Assembly (NCBI GenBank): GCA_046351215.1 | Contig: JAXLYX010000005.1 | Span: forward strand, 372,001 to 436,000 | Length of the DNA stretch: 64,000 bases | Source: JAXLYX01 sp046351215 | Lineage (GTDB): Bacteria > Myxococcota_A > Polyangia > Polyangiales > Houyiibacteriaceae | Direction of reading: 5' to 3' | In this document: piece after piece, positions 1 to 8,534 of the stretch | How positions within the stretch are numbered: the stretch's first letter is position 1 | Layout of the letters: every line of letters starts with the position of its first letter | Position numbers and translations under genes: made by a program | The notes under the pieces: model-generated | Database searches by the model: none | What the model was told of the DNA's origin: nothing | Seen by the model: the letters and a program-made list of their open reading frames with translations, nothing else

Positions 1-1370
1 TAGACGTCGGCGACGGCCTCCTCACCGTGGCGCGAATCCTTGCTGCGCTCGCGCGCCTCGTCGAGCTCGCGCTCGAAGCCCTCGTGATCGACCTCGAAGC
101 CCTTCTCGCGCCCGATCACCTCCTGGAGATCGAGCGGGAAGCCGTACGTGTCGTGGAGCTTGAACGCGACGGCCCCCGGCAGCTTCCGACCGGCACCCTC
201 GCCGATCCAGGTCGAATTCTCGTCGAGGAGATCGAGACCGCGGCGGAGGGTTCGGCGGAAGCGCTCCTCCTCCTGCTGCACGACGTCGCTGATCAGCGCC
301 TTGTGCTCGACGAGCTGCGGATAGGCGTCGCCCATGAGGTCGACGACCTTGAGGGCGGCGTGGTGGAGGAAGAGCTCGTCGATGCCGAGACGATGCCCGT
401 GCCGGATGGCGCGGCGCATCACGCGGCGGAGGACGTAGCTACGGCCTTCCTTGTCGGGGAAGACGCCCTCGGAGATGAGGAAGGCGGTCGTCCGCGCGTG
501 GTCGGCGATGACGCGCATCGAGACGTCGTCCGGCTGGGCGGTCGCGCCGTACTTCTTGCCGGCGATCTCGGCGGCGATCCCGACGAGGGGGCGGAGCAGA
601 TCGGTGTCGTAGTTCGAGAGGACGCCCTGCTTCACCACCGCGACGCGCTCGAGGCCGGCGCCGGTGTCGACCGAGGGGGCGGGGAGCGGGATCAGCGTGC
701 CGTTCGCCTGACGGTCGAACTGCATGAAGACCAGGTTCCAGAGCTCGAACCAGCCCCGTCCGTCGGGCGTCGGCTCCTCGCCGAAGGTGCGCGGATCGAC
801 CTTGTCCGTGCCGAGCGAGTAGTGGATCTCGGTGCAGGGACCGCAGGGGCCCGTGTCGCCCATCTGCCAGAAGTTGTCCTTGGCGCCGCAGCGGATGATG
901 CGCTCGTCCGGGAAGCCCGTGACGCGCTTCCAGATCGCGCCCGCCTCCTCGTCCGCGGGGCCGAAGCCCGGCTCGCCGCCGAAGATCGTCACGACGAGGC
1001 GGTTCGGATCGAGCTTCAGGGTGTCCATGAAGAACTCCCAGGCGAAGCGGATCGCGTCTTCCTTGAAATAGTCGCCGAACGAGAAGTTCCCGAGCATCTC
1101 GAAGAACGTGTGGTGGCGGGCCGTCACTCCGACGTTCTCGAGGTCGTTGTGCTTGCCGCTGATGCGGATGCACTTCTGGGCCGACGTCGCGCGCGTGTAG
1201 GGGCGCTTGTCCTTGCCCGTGAACACGTCCTTGAACTGGACCATGCCCGCGTTGGCGAACATCAGGGTCGGGTCGTTCGCCGGCAGCATGGAGCTCGACG
1301 GGACGACCTCGTGCCCCTGGGCGCGGAAGTACTCGAGGAAGGAGTGGCGGATCTCGCGGGACGACGTCAT
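1..1370 (-). CDS. alaS: alanyl-tRNA synthetase, N-terminal part (3' end beyond window)
   Basis: Charges tRNA-Ala with alanine in the cytoplasm. About 456 N-terminal residues are present, reading without interruption off the left edge. The start is the ATG at 1370, followed by the typical class II opening (IRHSFLEYFRAQGHEVVPSSS). The family hallmark NVGVTARHHTFFEMLGNFSF lies near residues 80-97, and the ATP-site segment DNFWQMGDTGPCGPCTEIHY follows. The C-terminal part of the catalytic half, the editing domain and the oligomerisation domain are outside the window. It is the first gene of its leftward direction after a short gap behind the GIY-YIG gene. Identity is certain; only completeness is unknown. 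Confidence 0.97.
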   Translation of the reverse strand, partial: MTSSREIRHSFLEYFRAQGHEVVPSSSMLPANDPTLMFANAGMVQFKDVFTGKDKRPYTRATSAQKCIRISGKHNDLENVGVTARHHTFFEMLGNFSFGDYFKEDAIRFAWEFFMDTLKLDPNRLVVTIFGGEPGFGPADEEAGAIWKRVTGFPDERIIRCGAKDNFWQMGDTGPCGPCTEIHYSLGTDKVDPRTFGEEPTPDGRGWFELWNLVFMQFDRQANGTLIPLPAPSVDTGAGLERVAVVKQGVLSNYDTDLLRPLVGIAAEIAGKKYGATAQPDDVSMRVIADHARTTAFLISEGVFPDKEGRSYVLRRVMRRAIRHGHRLGIDELFLHHAALKVVDLMGDAYPQLVEHKALISDVVQQEEERFRRTLRRGLDLLDENSTWIGEGAGRKLPGAVAFKLHDTYGFPLDLQEVIGREKGFEVDHEGFERELDEARERSKDSRHGEEAVADV

Positions 1371-1405
1371 GGGGACGCTAGGGCTAGCGGAAGAGGGCCC
1401 CGCTT

Positions 1406-1762
1406 TCAATCGGCCGCTTCGCCTTCCCCGAGGGGGGCCTCGAGGGGCCCCGGAACGAAGGCGATCCGGGCCTTGCCCCGCCGTCTCTTGACGGCCCGCT
1501 CGACCCTCGTGGCCGTGCCCCGACCGTCGTAGGGGCCGAACAGGGCCGCCCGGGTCCAGGGGCGGCCGGCGCGGGTCGCCCGGGCGCCCCCCGGCTTCTC
1601 CCCGTTGTGCTGGGCGAGCCGGCGCTCCGGATCGGTGGTCAGCCCGACGTACGTCCGCCTCCCGTCGGCCGACAGGAGGACGTACACCCAGTAGGCCGAT
1701 CCCGCCGTCGAGGGAGGCGAGCCGCGGCGCTCAGAACCAGTAGCGCGCGCCGACCGCGGCAT
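1406..1762 (-). CDS. GIY-YIG domain protein (UPF0213-like)
   Basis: Small protein (118 aa) with a GIY-YIG endonuclease-like fold. The paired motif is VYVL (26-29) ... TYVG (37-40), followed by the helix with ERRLAQHN (46-53) and a late acidic/basic helix VERAVKRR (87-94). These match the single-domain UPF0213/YhbQ group, whose role in the cell is not settled (a nucleic-acid transaction is presumed). The first 20 residues are not part of the fold. The chosen ATG at 1762 overlaps the last 32 bases of the upstream outer-membrane protein gene in another frame, so translational coupling is likely. No later ATG or GTG leaves the domain intact. Confidence 0.75.
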   Translation of the reverse strand: MPRSARATGSERRGSPPSTAGSAYWVYVLLSADGRRTYVGLTTDPERRLAQHNGEKPGGARATRAGRPWTRAALFGPYDGRGTATRVERAVKRRRGKARIAFVPGPLEAPLGEGEAAD

Positions 1763-2243
1763 CCGGGTAGAAGTAGACCTGAGGCAGGAAGGCGATGCCG
1801 GGGGCGAATTCGACGAAGACGTCGAGCCGGCGGCGGTTGAACTCCCAGTCGAGCCCGAGCGGGGCGCGGGCGCCGAGCATGAAGCCGTCGTTGTCCCGGT
1901 TGCCCCAGCCGCCGCTCCCCCACCAGCCGAGCTTCGGGCCGACGCCGAAGTAGAAGAGCATGTTCGCGCGCGCGCGCTGCGTGAGGTCGATGTTCCAGAG
2001 GAAGTCGACGTGGGCCTGGAAATCGGTGGCGTAGACGGCGTTCCAGCCCACGCCGAGATCGATCGCGAAGGTCTTCGGCAGGCGGAACTTCATGCTGAGG
2101 CCCGTCGGATCGCCGATCATGCCGCCGACGCCGATGCTGCCGCTCCGCGCGCCCCCCTGGGCCTCGGCGGAGCCCGCCCCGAACAGGAGGCCGGCGAAGA
2201 GGAGGGCCGCGAGGCCATACGACGGGATTCGCTGCTTCGTCAT
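1731..2243 (-). CDS. outer-membrane beta-barrel-like protein, function unknown
   Basis: Predicted 170-aa exported protein. A signal peptide (MTKQ..., hydrophobic GLAALLFAGLLFGAGS, cleavage after AEA near residue 28) precedes alternating hydrophobic/polar strands rich in Gly, Trp, Tyr and Phe. The last residue is Phe (RYWF), the usual outer-membrane assembly signal. It resembles small lipid-A/OmpW-sized barrels and the many myxobacterial barrels of unknown role. I chose the ATG at 2243 instead of the in-frame ATG at 2276 because it gives a clean signal peptide. It is divergent from recN across about 130 bases and overlaps the next gene. No substrate can be named. Confidence 0.7.
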   Translation of the reverse strand: MTKQRIPSYGLAALLFAGLLFGAGSAEAQGGARSGSIGVGGMIGDPTGLSMKFRLPKTFAIDLGVGWNAVYATDFQAHVDFLWNIDLTQRARANMLFYFGVGPKLGWWGSGGWGNRDNDGFMLGARAPLGLDWEFNRRRLDVFVEFAPGIAFLPQVYFYPDAAVGARYWF

Positions 2244-2374
2244 CGGGAGTCTGCCTTTCGGAAGGAGGGAAGGCACGGGAGTAGCACGGCCCGCCCCCCG
2301 GCACGCAACCCCCGCCGTCGACGACCGAGCACGAGGGGCGTCATGAGGCCCTTCGCCCGTGCTAATCCCTCGCC

Positions 2375-4102
2375 ATGCTCACCTGCCTCCGCGTGAAGAA
2401 CTTCGCGATCATCGACGAGCTCGAGGTCGAGCTCGGACCCGGACTGAACGTGGTCACGGGCGAGACCGGCGCGGGCAAGTCGATCCTCGTCGACGCCCTC
2501 GAGCTCGTGCTCGGCGGGAGGGGCAAGCCCGAGATCGTCCGCACCGGCGAGAAGCAGGCGGAGGTCGAGGCGGTGTTCGAGCTCGGGGACGATCCGACGA
2601 TCCGCGCCCGCCTCGAGGAGGCCGGCATCGAGCTCGAGGAAGACGGCGTCCTGCTCGTCCGGCGCGTGCTCCCGGTCTCGGGCCGCTCGCGGGCCTACGT
2701 GAACGGACGCATGGCGACGACGGCGGAGCTCACGGCGATCGCCGCGGGTCTCGCCGACATCTCCTCGCAGCACGAGCACCACACCCTCGTCGACCCCGTC
2801 TGCCACCTCGGCTACCTCGACGCCTTCGCGCGGCTCGAGAGCGAGCGGGCCGCCATCGCGGGCGCCTTCGAGCGTGCCCGCGAGGCGCGGGAGCGCGTGG
2901 ACGATCTCGCCGCGCGCGCCCGCGACCGCGGCGAGCGCGAGGACCTGCTCCGCTTCCAGCTCAAGGAGATCGAGGAGCTCGCACCGGCGCCGGGAGAGGA
3001 CGTCTCGCTCGCCGAGGAGCGCGAGCGCCTCCGTCATGCCGAGAAGCTCGCCCGGACCGCCGGGAGCGCGGAGGACGCGCTCTACGCGAGCGACGAGGCG
3101 ATCTGCACCGTGCTCGGGAAGATCGCGAGCGACGTCCGAGCGGCCGCCCAGATCGACAAGCGCCTCGAAGGCGCCGCCGACCAGATCGAGAGCGCCCTCG
3201 CCTCGCTCGAGGACGCGTCGAAGGACCTCGGTCGCTACGCGCGCAACGTCGACGTCGACCCCGATCGCCTCGGCGAGCTCGAAGAGCGGCTCGACAAGCT
3301 CCACCGCCTGAAGCGCAAGTACGGGGGCGGCATCGAGGACATCCTCGCCCATCGCGACAAGGTGCGACAGGAGCTCGACTCGCTCGATCGCAACGAGGAG
3401 CTGCTCGCTTCCGCGGAGGCCGACCTCGCCCGGGCGCTCGACGACGCACGCAAGGTCGCCGTCGTGCTCCGCGAGAAACGCACGAAGGCCTCGAAGCAGC
3501 TGGCCGACGCCATGGGCAAGGAGCTCGCCTCCCTCGGGATGGGCGACGCCCGGATCGAGGTCGAGCTCGCGCCCCTCGAGGGCAAGGGGAGCGAGCTCGT
3601 GGTCGACGGCGCGCGGCTCTCGCCGACGGGCATCGATCGGGCCGAATTCCTCATCGCGCCGAACCGCGGCGAAGAGGCCCGACCGCTCCGCAAGGTCGCG
3701 AGCGGCGGCGAGCTCTCGCGGGCGATGCTGGCGATCAAGCGCGTCCTCGCCGGGCTCGGCCCCTCGGGGCTCTACGTCTTCGACGAGGTCGACACGGGCG
3801 TCGGCGGCGCCGTGGCCGAGGTGATCGGCCAGAAGCTCGCCGAGGTCTCGAAGCACCACCAGGTCATCTGCATCACGCACCTCGCGCAGATCGCCGTCTA
3901 CGGCGACGCGCACTACCACGTACGGAAGGAGGTCGTGAACGAGCGGACGCGCTCGACGATCGGCCTCCTCTCGGAGGAGGAGCGGCGCACCGAGGTGGCC
4001 CGCATGCTCGGCGGCGTGAAGCTGACCGATCGCACGAAGGCCGCGGCCGAGGAGCTCCTCGACCACGCGAAGAAGGCCCGCACGAGCAAGAAGAAGGGCT
4101 GA
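2375..4102 (+). CDS. recN: DNA repair protein RecN
   Basis: SMC-like ATPase acting in recombinational repair of double-strand breaks. The full-length 575-aa protein has a Walker A (GETGAGKS, 29-36), a long central coiled coil (about 150-370), the ABC signature ASGGELSRAML (about 441) and a Walker B LYVFDEVDTGVGG (about 466). All are in the expected order and the length is normal for RecN. The ATG at 2375 begins the canonical MLTCLRVKNFAIIDELEVEL opening. A GCTAAT hexamer ends only 9 bases upstream, so the transcript leader may be very short. lhr follows 68 bases downstream on the same strand, making a small repair cluster. No LexA box was recognised. Confidence 0.96.
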   Translation: MLTCLRVKNFAIIDELEVELGPGLNVVTGETGAGKSILVDALELVLGGRGKPEIVRTGEKQAEVEAVFELGDDPTIRARLEEAGIELEEDGVLLVRRVLPVSGRSRAYVNGRMATTAELTAIAAGLADISSQHEHHTLVDPVCHLGYLDAFARLESERAAIAGAFERAREARERVDDLAARARDRGEREDLLRFQLKEIEELAPAPGEDVSLAEERERLRHAEKLARTAGSAEDALYASDEAICTVLGKIASDVRAAAQIDKRLEGAADQIESALASLEDASKDLGRYARNVDVDPDRLGELEERLDKLHRLKRKYGGGIEDILAHRDKVRQELDSLDRNEELLASAEADLARALDDARKVAVVLREKRTKASKQLADAMGKELASLGMGDARIEVELAPLEGKGSELVVDGARLSPTGIDRAEFLIAPNRGEEARPLRKVASGGELSRAMLAIKRVLAGLGPSGLYVFDEVDTGVGGAVAEVIGQKLAEVSKHHQVICITHLAQIAVYGDAHYHVRKEVVNERTRSTIGLLSEEERRTEVARMLGGVKLTDRTKAAAEELLDHAKKARTSKKKG

Positions 4103-4170
4103 GCGCGCGCCGCGCTCGGCGTGCCCGGACGGGGGGCGCCTCGGTGCGGGCCGGATGCTAGCCTTCCCGG

Positions 4171-7100
4171 GTGTCCCTCGAAGGCTTCCTGCCCGCGACC
4201 GCGCGGTGGTTCCACGAGGCGCTCGGCGAGCCGACGCCCGCGCAGGCCCTCGCTTGGCCGAGGATCCGCGCCGGCGAGCACGTGCTCGTCGCGGCCCCGA
4301 CCGGCAGCGGCAAGACGCTGGCCGCCTTCCTCTCGGCCCTCGACGGGCTCTTCCGGAAGGGCCTCGAGGGGACGCTCGAGGATCGCATCTCGGTCCTCTA
4401 CCTCTCCCCGCTGAAGGCCCTCGGCAACGACGTCGAGAAGAACCTGGAGCATCCGCTCGAGGGCATCGCGCGGGCGCTCCGCGAGCGAGGCGAGTCGCCT
4501 CCCCGCATCCGCACGGCCGTGCGGACGGGAGACACGCCCGCGAAGGATCGCGCGGCGATCGCGAAGCGACCCCCGCACGTCTACGTCACGACCCCCGAGT
4601 CGCTCTACCTCCTGCTCACGAGCGAGTCCGGGCGCGCGATGCTCCGGCACGTGGAGACCGTGATCGTCGACGAGATCCACGCCCTCGTCGACGACCGCCG
4701 CGGCGCCCATCTCGCGCTCTCGCTCGAGCGCCTGGAGCAGCTCGTCGAGCGGCCGACGAAGCGCATCGGCCTCTCCGCGACGCAGCGCCCCATCGACGAG
4801 GTCGCCCGCTTCCTCGTCGGCACCCGCGGCCTCGACGCGGACGGGACACCACGCTGCGCGGTCGTCGACGCGGGCCACCTCCGGACGCTCGAGCTCGGCC
4901 TCGAGCTGCCGCGCTCCCCCCTCGAGACCGTGATGTCGAACGAGGTCTGGGAGGAGGTCTCGGACCGGATCGCCGAGCTCGTCCGGGCCCACCGCACGAC
5001 GCTGGTCTTCGTGAACGCGCGGCGGACGGCGGAGCGCACGGCGCGGCGGCTCGCCGACCGCCTCGGCGACGACGCCGTGGGCTCGCACCACGGCAGCCTC
5101 TCGAAGGAGACGCGCCTTTCGGCCGAACGGAAGCTCAAGGCCGGCGAGCTCCGCGTCGTCGTGGCGACCGCCTCCCTCGAGCTCGGCATCGACGTCGGCG
5201 ACGTCGATCTCGTGATCCAGGTGGGCTCCCCCGGCGCGATCTCGACCTTCCTCCAGCGCCTCGGCCGCTCGGGCCACGGCGTGGGCCGGGTGCCGCGCGC
5301 GAGGCTCTTCCCGCTCTCGCGCGACGAGCTCGTCGAGGGCATCGCCCTCTTCGACGCGATCGCGCGCGGCGAGCTCGAGACGCTGCGCGTGCCGGTCGGC
5401 GCGCTCGACATCCTCGCGCAGCAGATCGTCGCCGCGGCCTCCGTGGAGCCGCTCGAGCTCGACGCCCTCTTCGCGCGCGTCCGGAACGCCTACCCGTATC
5501 GCTCGCTCGCACGGGAGACGTTCGATCGCGTGGTGGAGATGCTCTCGGAGGGCTTCGCCACGGCGCGCGGACGCCGGGGGGCCCTGCTCCACCACGACGC
5601 CGTGAACGGGGTGGTGCGAGGTCGGCGCGGCGCGCGCATCGCGGCGCTGACCGGCGGAGGAGCGATCCCCGACACCTTCGACTTCGACGTGAAGCTCGAG
5701 CCGGAGGGCCTCCGCATCGGCTCGCTTAACGAGGACTTCGCGATCGAGAGCATGGCCGGCGACGTCTTCCAGCTCGGGAACGCCAGCTACCGCATCGTCA
5801 AGATCGAGCCCGGGCTCGTCCGCGTGGCCGATGCCCGCGGGGAGCCGCCCAGCGTGCCCTTCTGGATCGCGGAGGCGCCGGGTCGGAGCGATGCCCTCTC
5901 GCACGCCGTCTCCACGCTCCGCCGAGCGGTGGAGCGCCTCCTCCCCGAGGGCGAGGAGCGCGCCGAGGCGGCCCTCTCGGGCATCCCCGGGGTGTCGACC
6001 GAAGCCGCGCGCGAAGCGGTCGCGTATCTCTCGGCCGGATACCGCGCGCTCGGCGCGATGCCGACGGAGGACACGGTCGTCCTCGAGCGCTTCTTCGACG
6101 AAGCGGGCTCGCAGCACCTCGTCGTGCACGCTCCCTTCGGCTCGCGGAGGAACCGAGCCTGGGGCCTCGCGCTCCGGAAGCGCTTCTGTCGGAGCTTCAA
6201 CGTCGAGCTCCAGGCCGCGGCCACCGAGGACGCCTTCGTGCTCTCGCTCGGGCCGATGCACGCGATGCCCCTCGACGACGTCTTCGGCTACCTCCGGAGC
6301 GACGGCGCGCGCGACGTCTTGATCCAGGCCCTCCTCGACGCACCGATGTTCGGGACGCGCTTCCGGTGGAACGCGACGCGCGCGCTCGCCGTGCCGCGGC
6401 GCATGGGAGGCAAACAGACCCCGCCCCGGATCCAGCGCGTGCTCTCGGACGATCTCCTCGCGGTGTCCTTCCCGGACCAGGTCGCCTGCCTCGAGAACCT
6501 CTCGGGCCCTCGCGAGATCCCCGACCATCCCCTCGTCCGTCAGACGATCGACGACTGCCTCGACGAGGCGATGGACGCGGACGGGATGACGGCCATCCTG
6601 CGCGGTCTCGAGCGCGGCGCGATCACCGGCCTCGTGCGCGAGACGACCGAGCCCTCGCCGTTCTCGCACGGCATCCTGAACCCGAAGCCCTACGCGTTCC
6701 TCGACGACGCTCCGCTCGAGGAGCGGAGGACGCTCGCGATCCGCATGCGCCGTACGCTCGACGCCTCGTCGGCGACAGGGCTCGGGGCCCTCGATCCGGA
6801 CGCCATCGCACGCGTGCGCGAGGAATGCGCTCCGGAGCCGCGCGACGAGGACGAGCTCCACGATCAGCTCCTCTCGGCGACGGCCCTGCCCGAGCCCGAG
6901 CTCGGCGGTCCGCGCGCCTTCGTCGAGGCGCTGGTCCGGGCCGGACGCGCGCTCCGCGTGCACACGGGGCGCGTCGTGCTCGTCGTCGCCCGCGAGCGCC
7001 TCGCGCACGTCCTCGCGGCCCATCCCGGAGCGACGCGCGAGCCCGCGCTCGAGCCCCTCCCGGGACCGCGCCCCTCCCACGAAGAGGGGGTGCGCGAGCT

Positions 7101-8427
7101 CGTCCGGGGTCGGCTCGATCGCGTGGGCCCCACGCACGCGCGGCTCGTGGCCCACGCGCTCGACCTCGCGGAGCCCGAGGTCGTCGCGGCCCTCGCCGGG
7201 CTCGAGGCCGAGGGCATCGCGCTCCGCGGCTCGTTCACCGCGGGCGCGCCGGGCGACGAGCACTGCGAGCGAGGCCTCCTCGCCCGCATCCACCGCTACA
7301 CGCTCGATCGTCTCCGCAAGGCGATCGAGCCCGTCGAAGCCGCCGTCTACCTCCGCTTCTTGTTGCGGCACCAAGGACTCGAGGCCGACGGTCGCCGCCG
7401 CGGCGTCGAAGGCCTCGCGGCCGTGCTCGAGAAGCTCGAGGGAGCCGACGCCCCCGCCCAGGCCTGGGAGCAGGATCTCCTGCCGGCCCGCGTCGAGGGC
7501 TACGAACCCGGGATGCTCGACCTCCTCTGCCTCTCGGGGCGGATCGCGTGGTTCCGACGCATGCCGCCCGCGAATCCCCGCCCCGGGGCCTCGCCCGTTC
7601 GCACGATGCCCGTGGCCCTCGCCGAGCGGGCCGCCCTCGACGCGTTCCGCCTGCCCGGCACGAGCCGCGCCGAGCTCTCGCCCGACGCCGAGGCCGTCCT
7701 CGCCGCCCTCGAGGCCCACGGAGCCTCGTTCGTGCACGAGCTCGCGCGTCGCGCCGGCGTGCTCGCGTCGCGCACGGAGGAGGCGCTCGCCGAGCTCGCC
7801 CATCGAGGCCTCGCGACGTCCGATTCGTTCGCGGGGCTCCGCGCCTTCCTCCTGCCTCCCCGGCGCCCGCGACCGGGCCGCAGGGAGGCTCCGACGCCGA
7901 TCGCGAGCGCGGGGCGATGGTCGGCGTTGGCGGAGCCGAGCGGCGCGGACGTCGACCGGATCGCGCTCTCCCTGCTGCGTCGGTACGGAGTCGTCTTCCG
8001 GCGCCTCCTCGACCGCGAGGACGCGTTGCCGCCGTGGCGCGAGCTCCTGCGCGTCTACCGACGCCTCGAGGCCCGCGGCGAGATCCGCGGCGGCCGGTTC
8101 GTCGCCGGCTTCGGAGGCGAGCAGTACGCGCTGCCGGAGGCGATCCCCGCGCTCCGGGCCGCGCGCACGGACGAGCGCACGGGGTCGCTGGTCTCGGTCT
8201 CGGCCGCGGATCCGGTGAATCTCGTCGGGCTCGTGACGCCCGACGCGCGTGTCGCCGCGACGGCGGCGAATCGCATCCTCTTCCGCGATGGAGTTCCCGT
8301 CGCCGTCCTCGAAGGAGGGGAGGTACGACATCTCCCGACGGCGGGTGCCCATCCTCCGCGTGCCCACGAGCTCGCCCTCGTGAGGCACGCCTCGAGCCGT
8401 CCCACGTTGTCGGGAATCGCCCCCTGA
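4171..8427 (+). CDS. lhr: Lhr-type superfamily 2 DNA helicase, long form
   Basis: Large ATP-dependent DNA helicase (1418 aa) of the Lhr family, implicated in DNA repair. Motif I is AAPTGSGKT (41-49) and motif II is DEIHAL (about 166). Motif III LSATQRP and the motif V/VI segment GSPGAISTFLQRLGRSGHG follow, then the Lhr-core winged-helix and domain 4 regions. The remaining roughly 550 residues are the extended C-terminal half seen in long bacterial Lhr proteins. Translation starts at GTG 4171, immediately before MSLEGFLPAT; no earlier start fits. A GATGCTA sequence ends 10 bases before the GTG. The gene follows recN in the same direction. Very high GC and intact throughout. Confidence 0.93.
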   Translation: MSLEGFLPATARWFHEALGEPTPAQALAWPRIRAGEHVLVAAPTGSGKTLAAFLSALDGLFRKGLEGTLEDRISVLYLSPLKALGNDVEKNLEHPLEGIARALRERGESPPRIRTAVRTGDTPAKDRAAIAKRPPHVYVTTPESLYLLLTSESGRAMLRHVETVIVDEIHALVDDRRGAHLALSLERLEQLVERPTKRIGLSATQRPIDEVARFLVGTRGLDADGTPRCAVVDAGHLRTLELGLELPRSPLETVMSNEVWEEVSDRIAELVRAHRTTLVFVNARRTAERTARRLADRLGDDAVGSHHGSLSKETRLSAERKLKAGELRVVVATASLELGIDVGDVDLVIQVGSPGAISTFLQRLGRSGHGVGRVPRARLFPLSRDELVEGIALFDAIARGELETLRVPVGALDILAQQIVAAASVEPLELDALFARVRNAYPYRSLARETFDRVVEMLSEGFATARGRRGALLHHDAVNGVVRGRRGARIAALTGGGAIPDTFDFDVKLEPEGLRIGSLNEDFAIESMAGDVFQLGNASYRIVKIEPGLVRVADARGEPPSVPFWIAEAPGRSDALSHAVSTLRRAVERLLPEGEERAEAALSGIPGVSTEAAREAVAYLSAGYRALGAMPTEDTVVLERFFDEAGSQHLVVHAPFGSRRNRAWGLALRKRFCRSFNVELQAAATEDAFVLSLGPMHAMPLDDVFGYLRSDGARDVLIQALLDAPMFGTRFRWNATRALAVPRRMGGKQTPPRIQRVLSDDLLAVSFPDQVACLENLSGPREIPDHPLVRQTIDDCLDEAMDADGMTAILRGLERGAITGLVRETTEPSPFSHGILNPKPYAFLDDAPLEERRTLAIRMRRTLDASSATGLGALDPDAIARVREECAPEPRDEDELHDQLLSATALPEPELGGPRAFVEALVRAGRALRVHTGRVVLVVARERLAHVLAAHPGATREPALEPLPGPRPSHEEGVRELVRGRLDRVGPTHARLVAHALDLAEPEVVAALAGLEAEGIALRGSFTAGAPGDEHCERGLLARIHRYTLDRLRKAIEPVEAAVYLRFLLRHQGLEADGRRRGVEGLAAVLEKLEGADAPAQAWEQDLLPARVEGYEPGMLDLLCLSGRIAWFRRMPPANPRPGASPVRTMPVALAERAALDAFRLPGTSRAELSPDAEAVLAALEAHGASFVHELARRAGVLASRTEEALAELAHRGLATSDSFAGLRAFLLPPRRPRPGRREAPTPIASAGRWSALAEPSGADVDRIALSLLRRYGVVFRRLLDREDALPPWRELLRVYRRLEARGEIRGGRFVAGFGGEQYALPEAIPALRAARTDERTGSLVSVSAADPVNLVGLVTPDARVAATAANRILFRDGVPVAVLEGGEVRHLPTAGAHPPRAHELALVRHASSRPTLSGIAP

Positions 8428-8534
8428 ATCGCCGAGCGGACCTCACGCTTTCCGTCGACTTCGCGTCGGGGTCACGCCACGATTCCGCCTGGGGGATGGG
8501 AGTCGAGGGGTCTCTCCATCGCCCGGGGGAACGG

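Noticed and set aside
3913..8388. A 1491-codon open reading frame on the minus strand opposite lhr
   Set aside because: It mirrors lhr in the antisense frame, is full of Arg/Glu/Ala-rich composition and shows no domain; high GC makes such frames common. Other long frames at 27-1532, 20550-23270, 30552-32909, 54753-58049 and 58896-61253 were rejected for the same reason.
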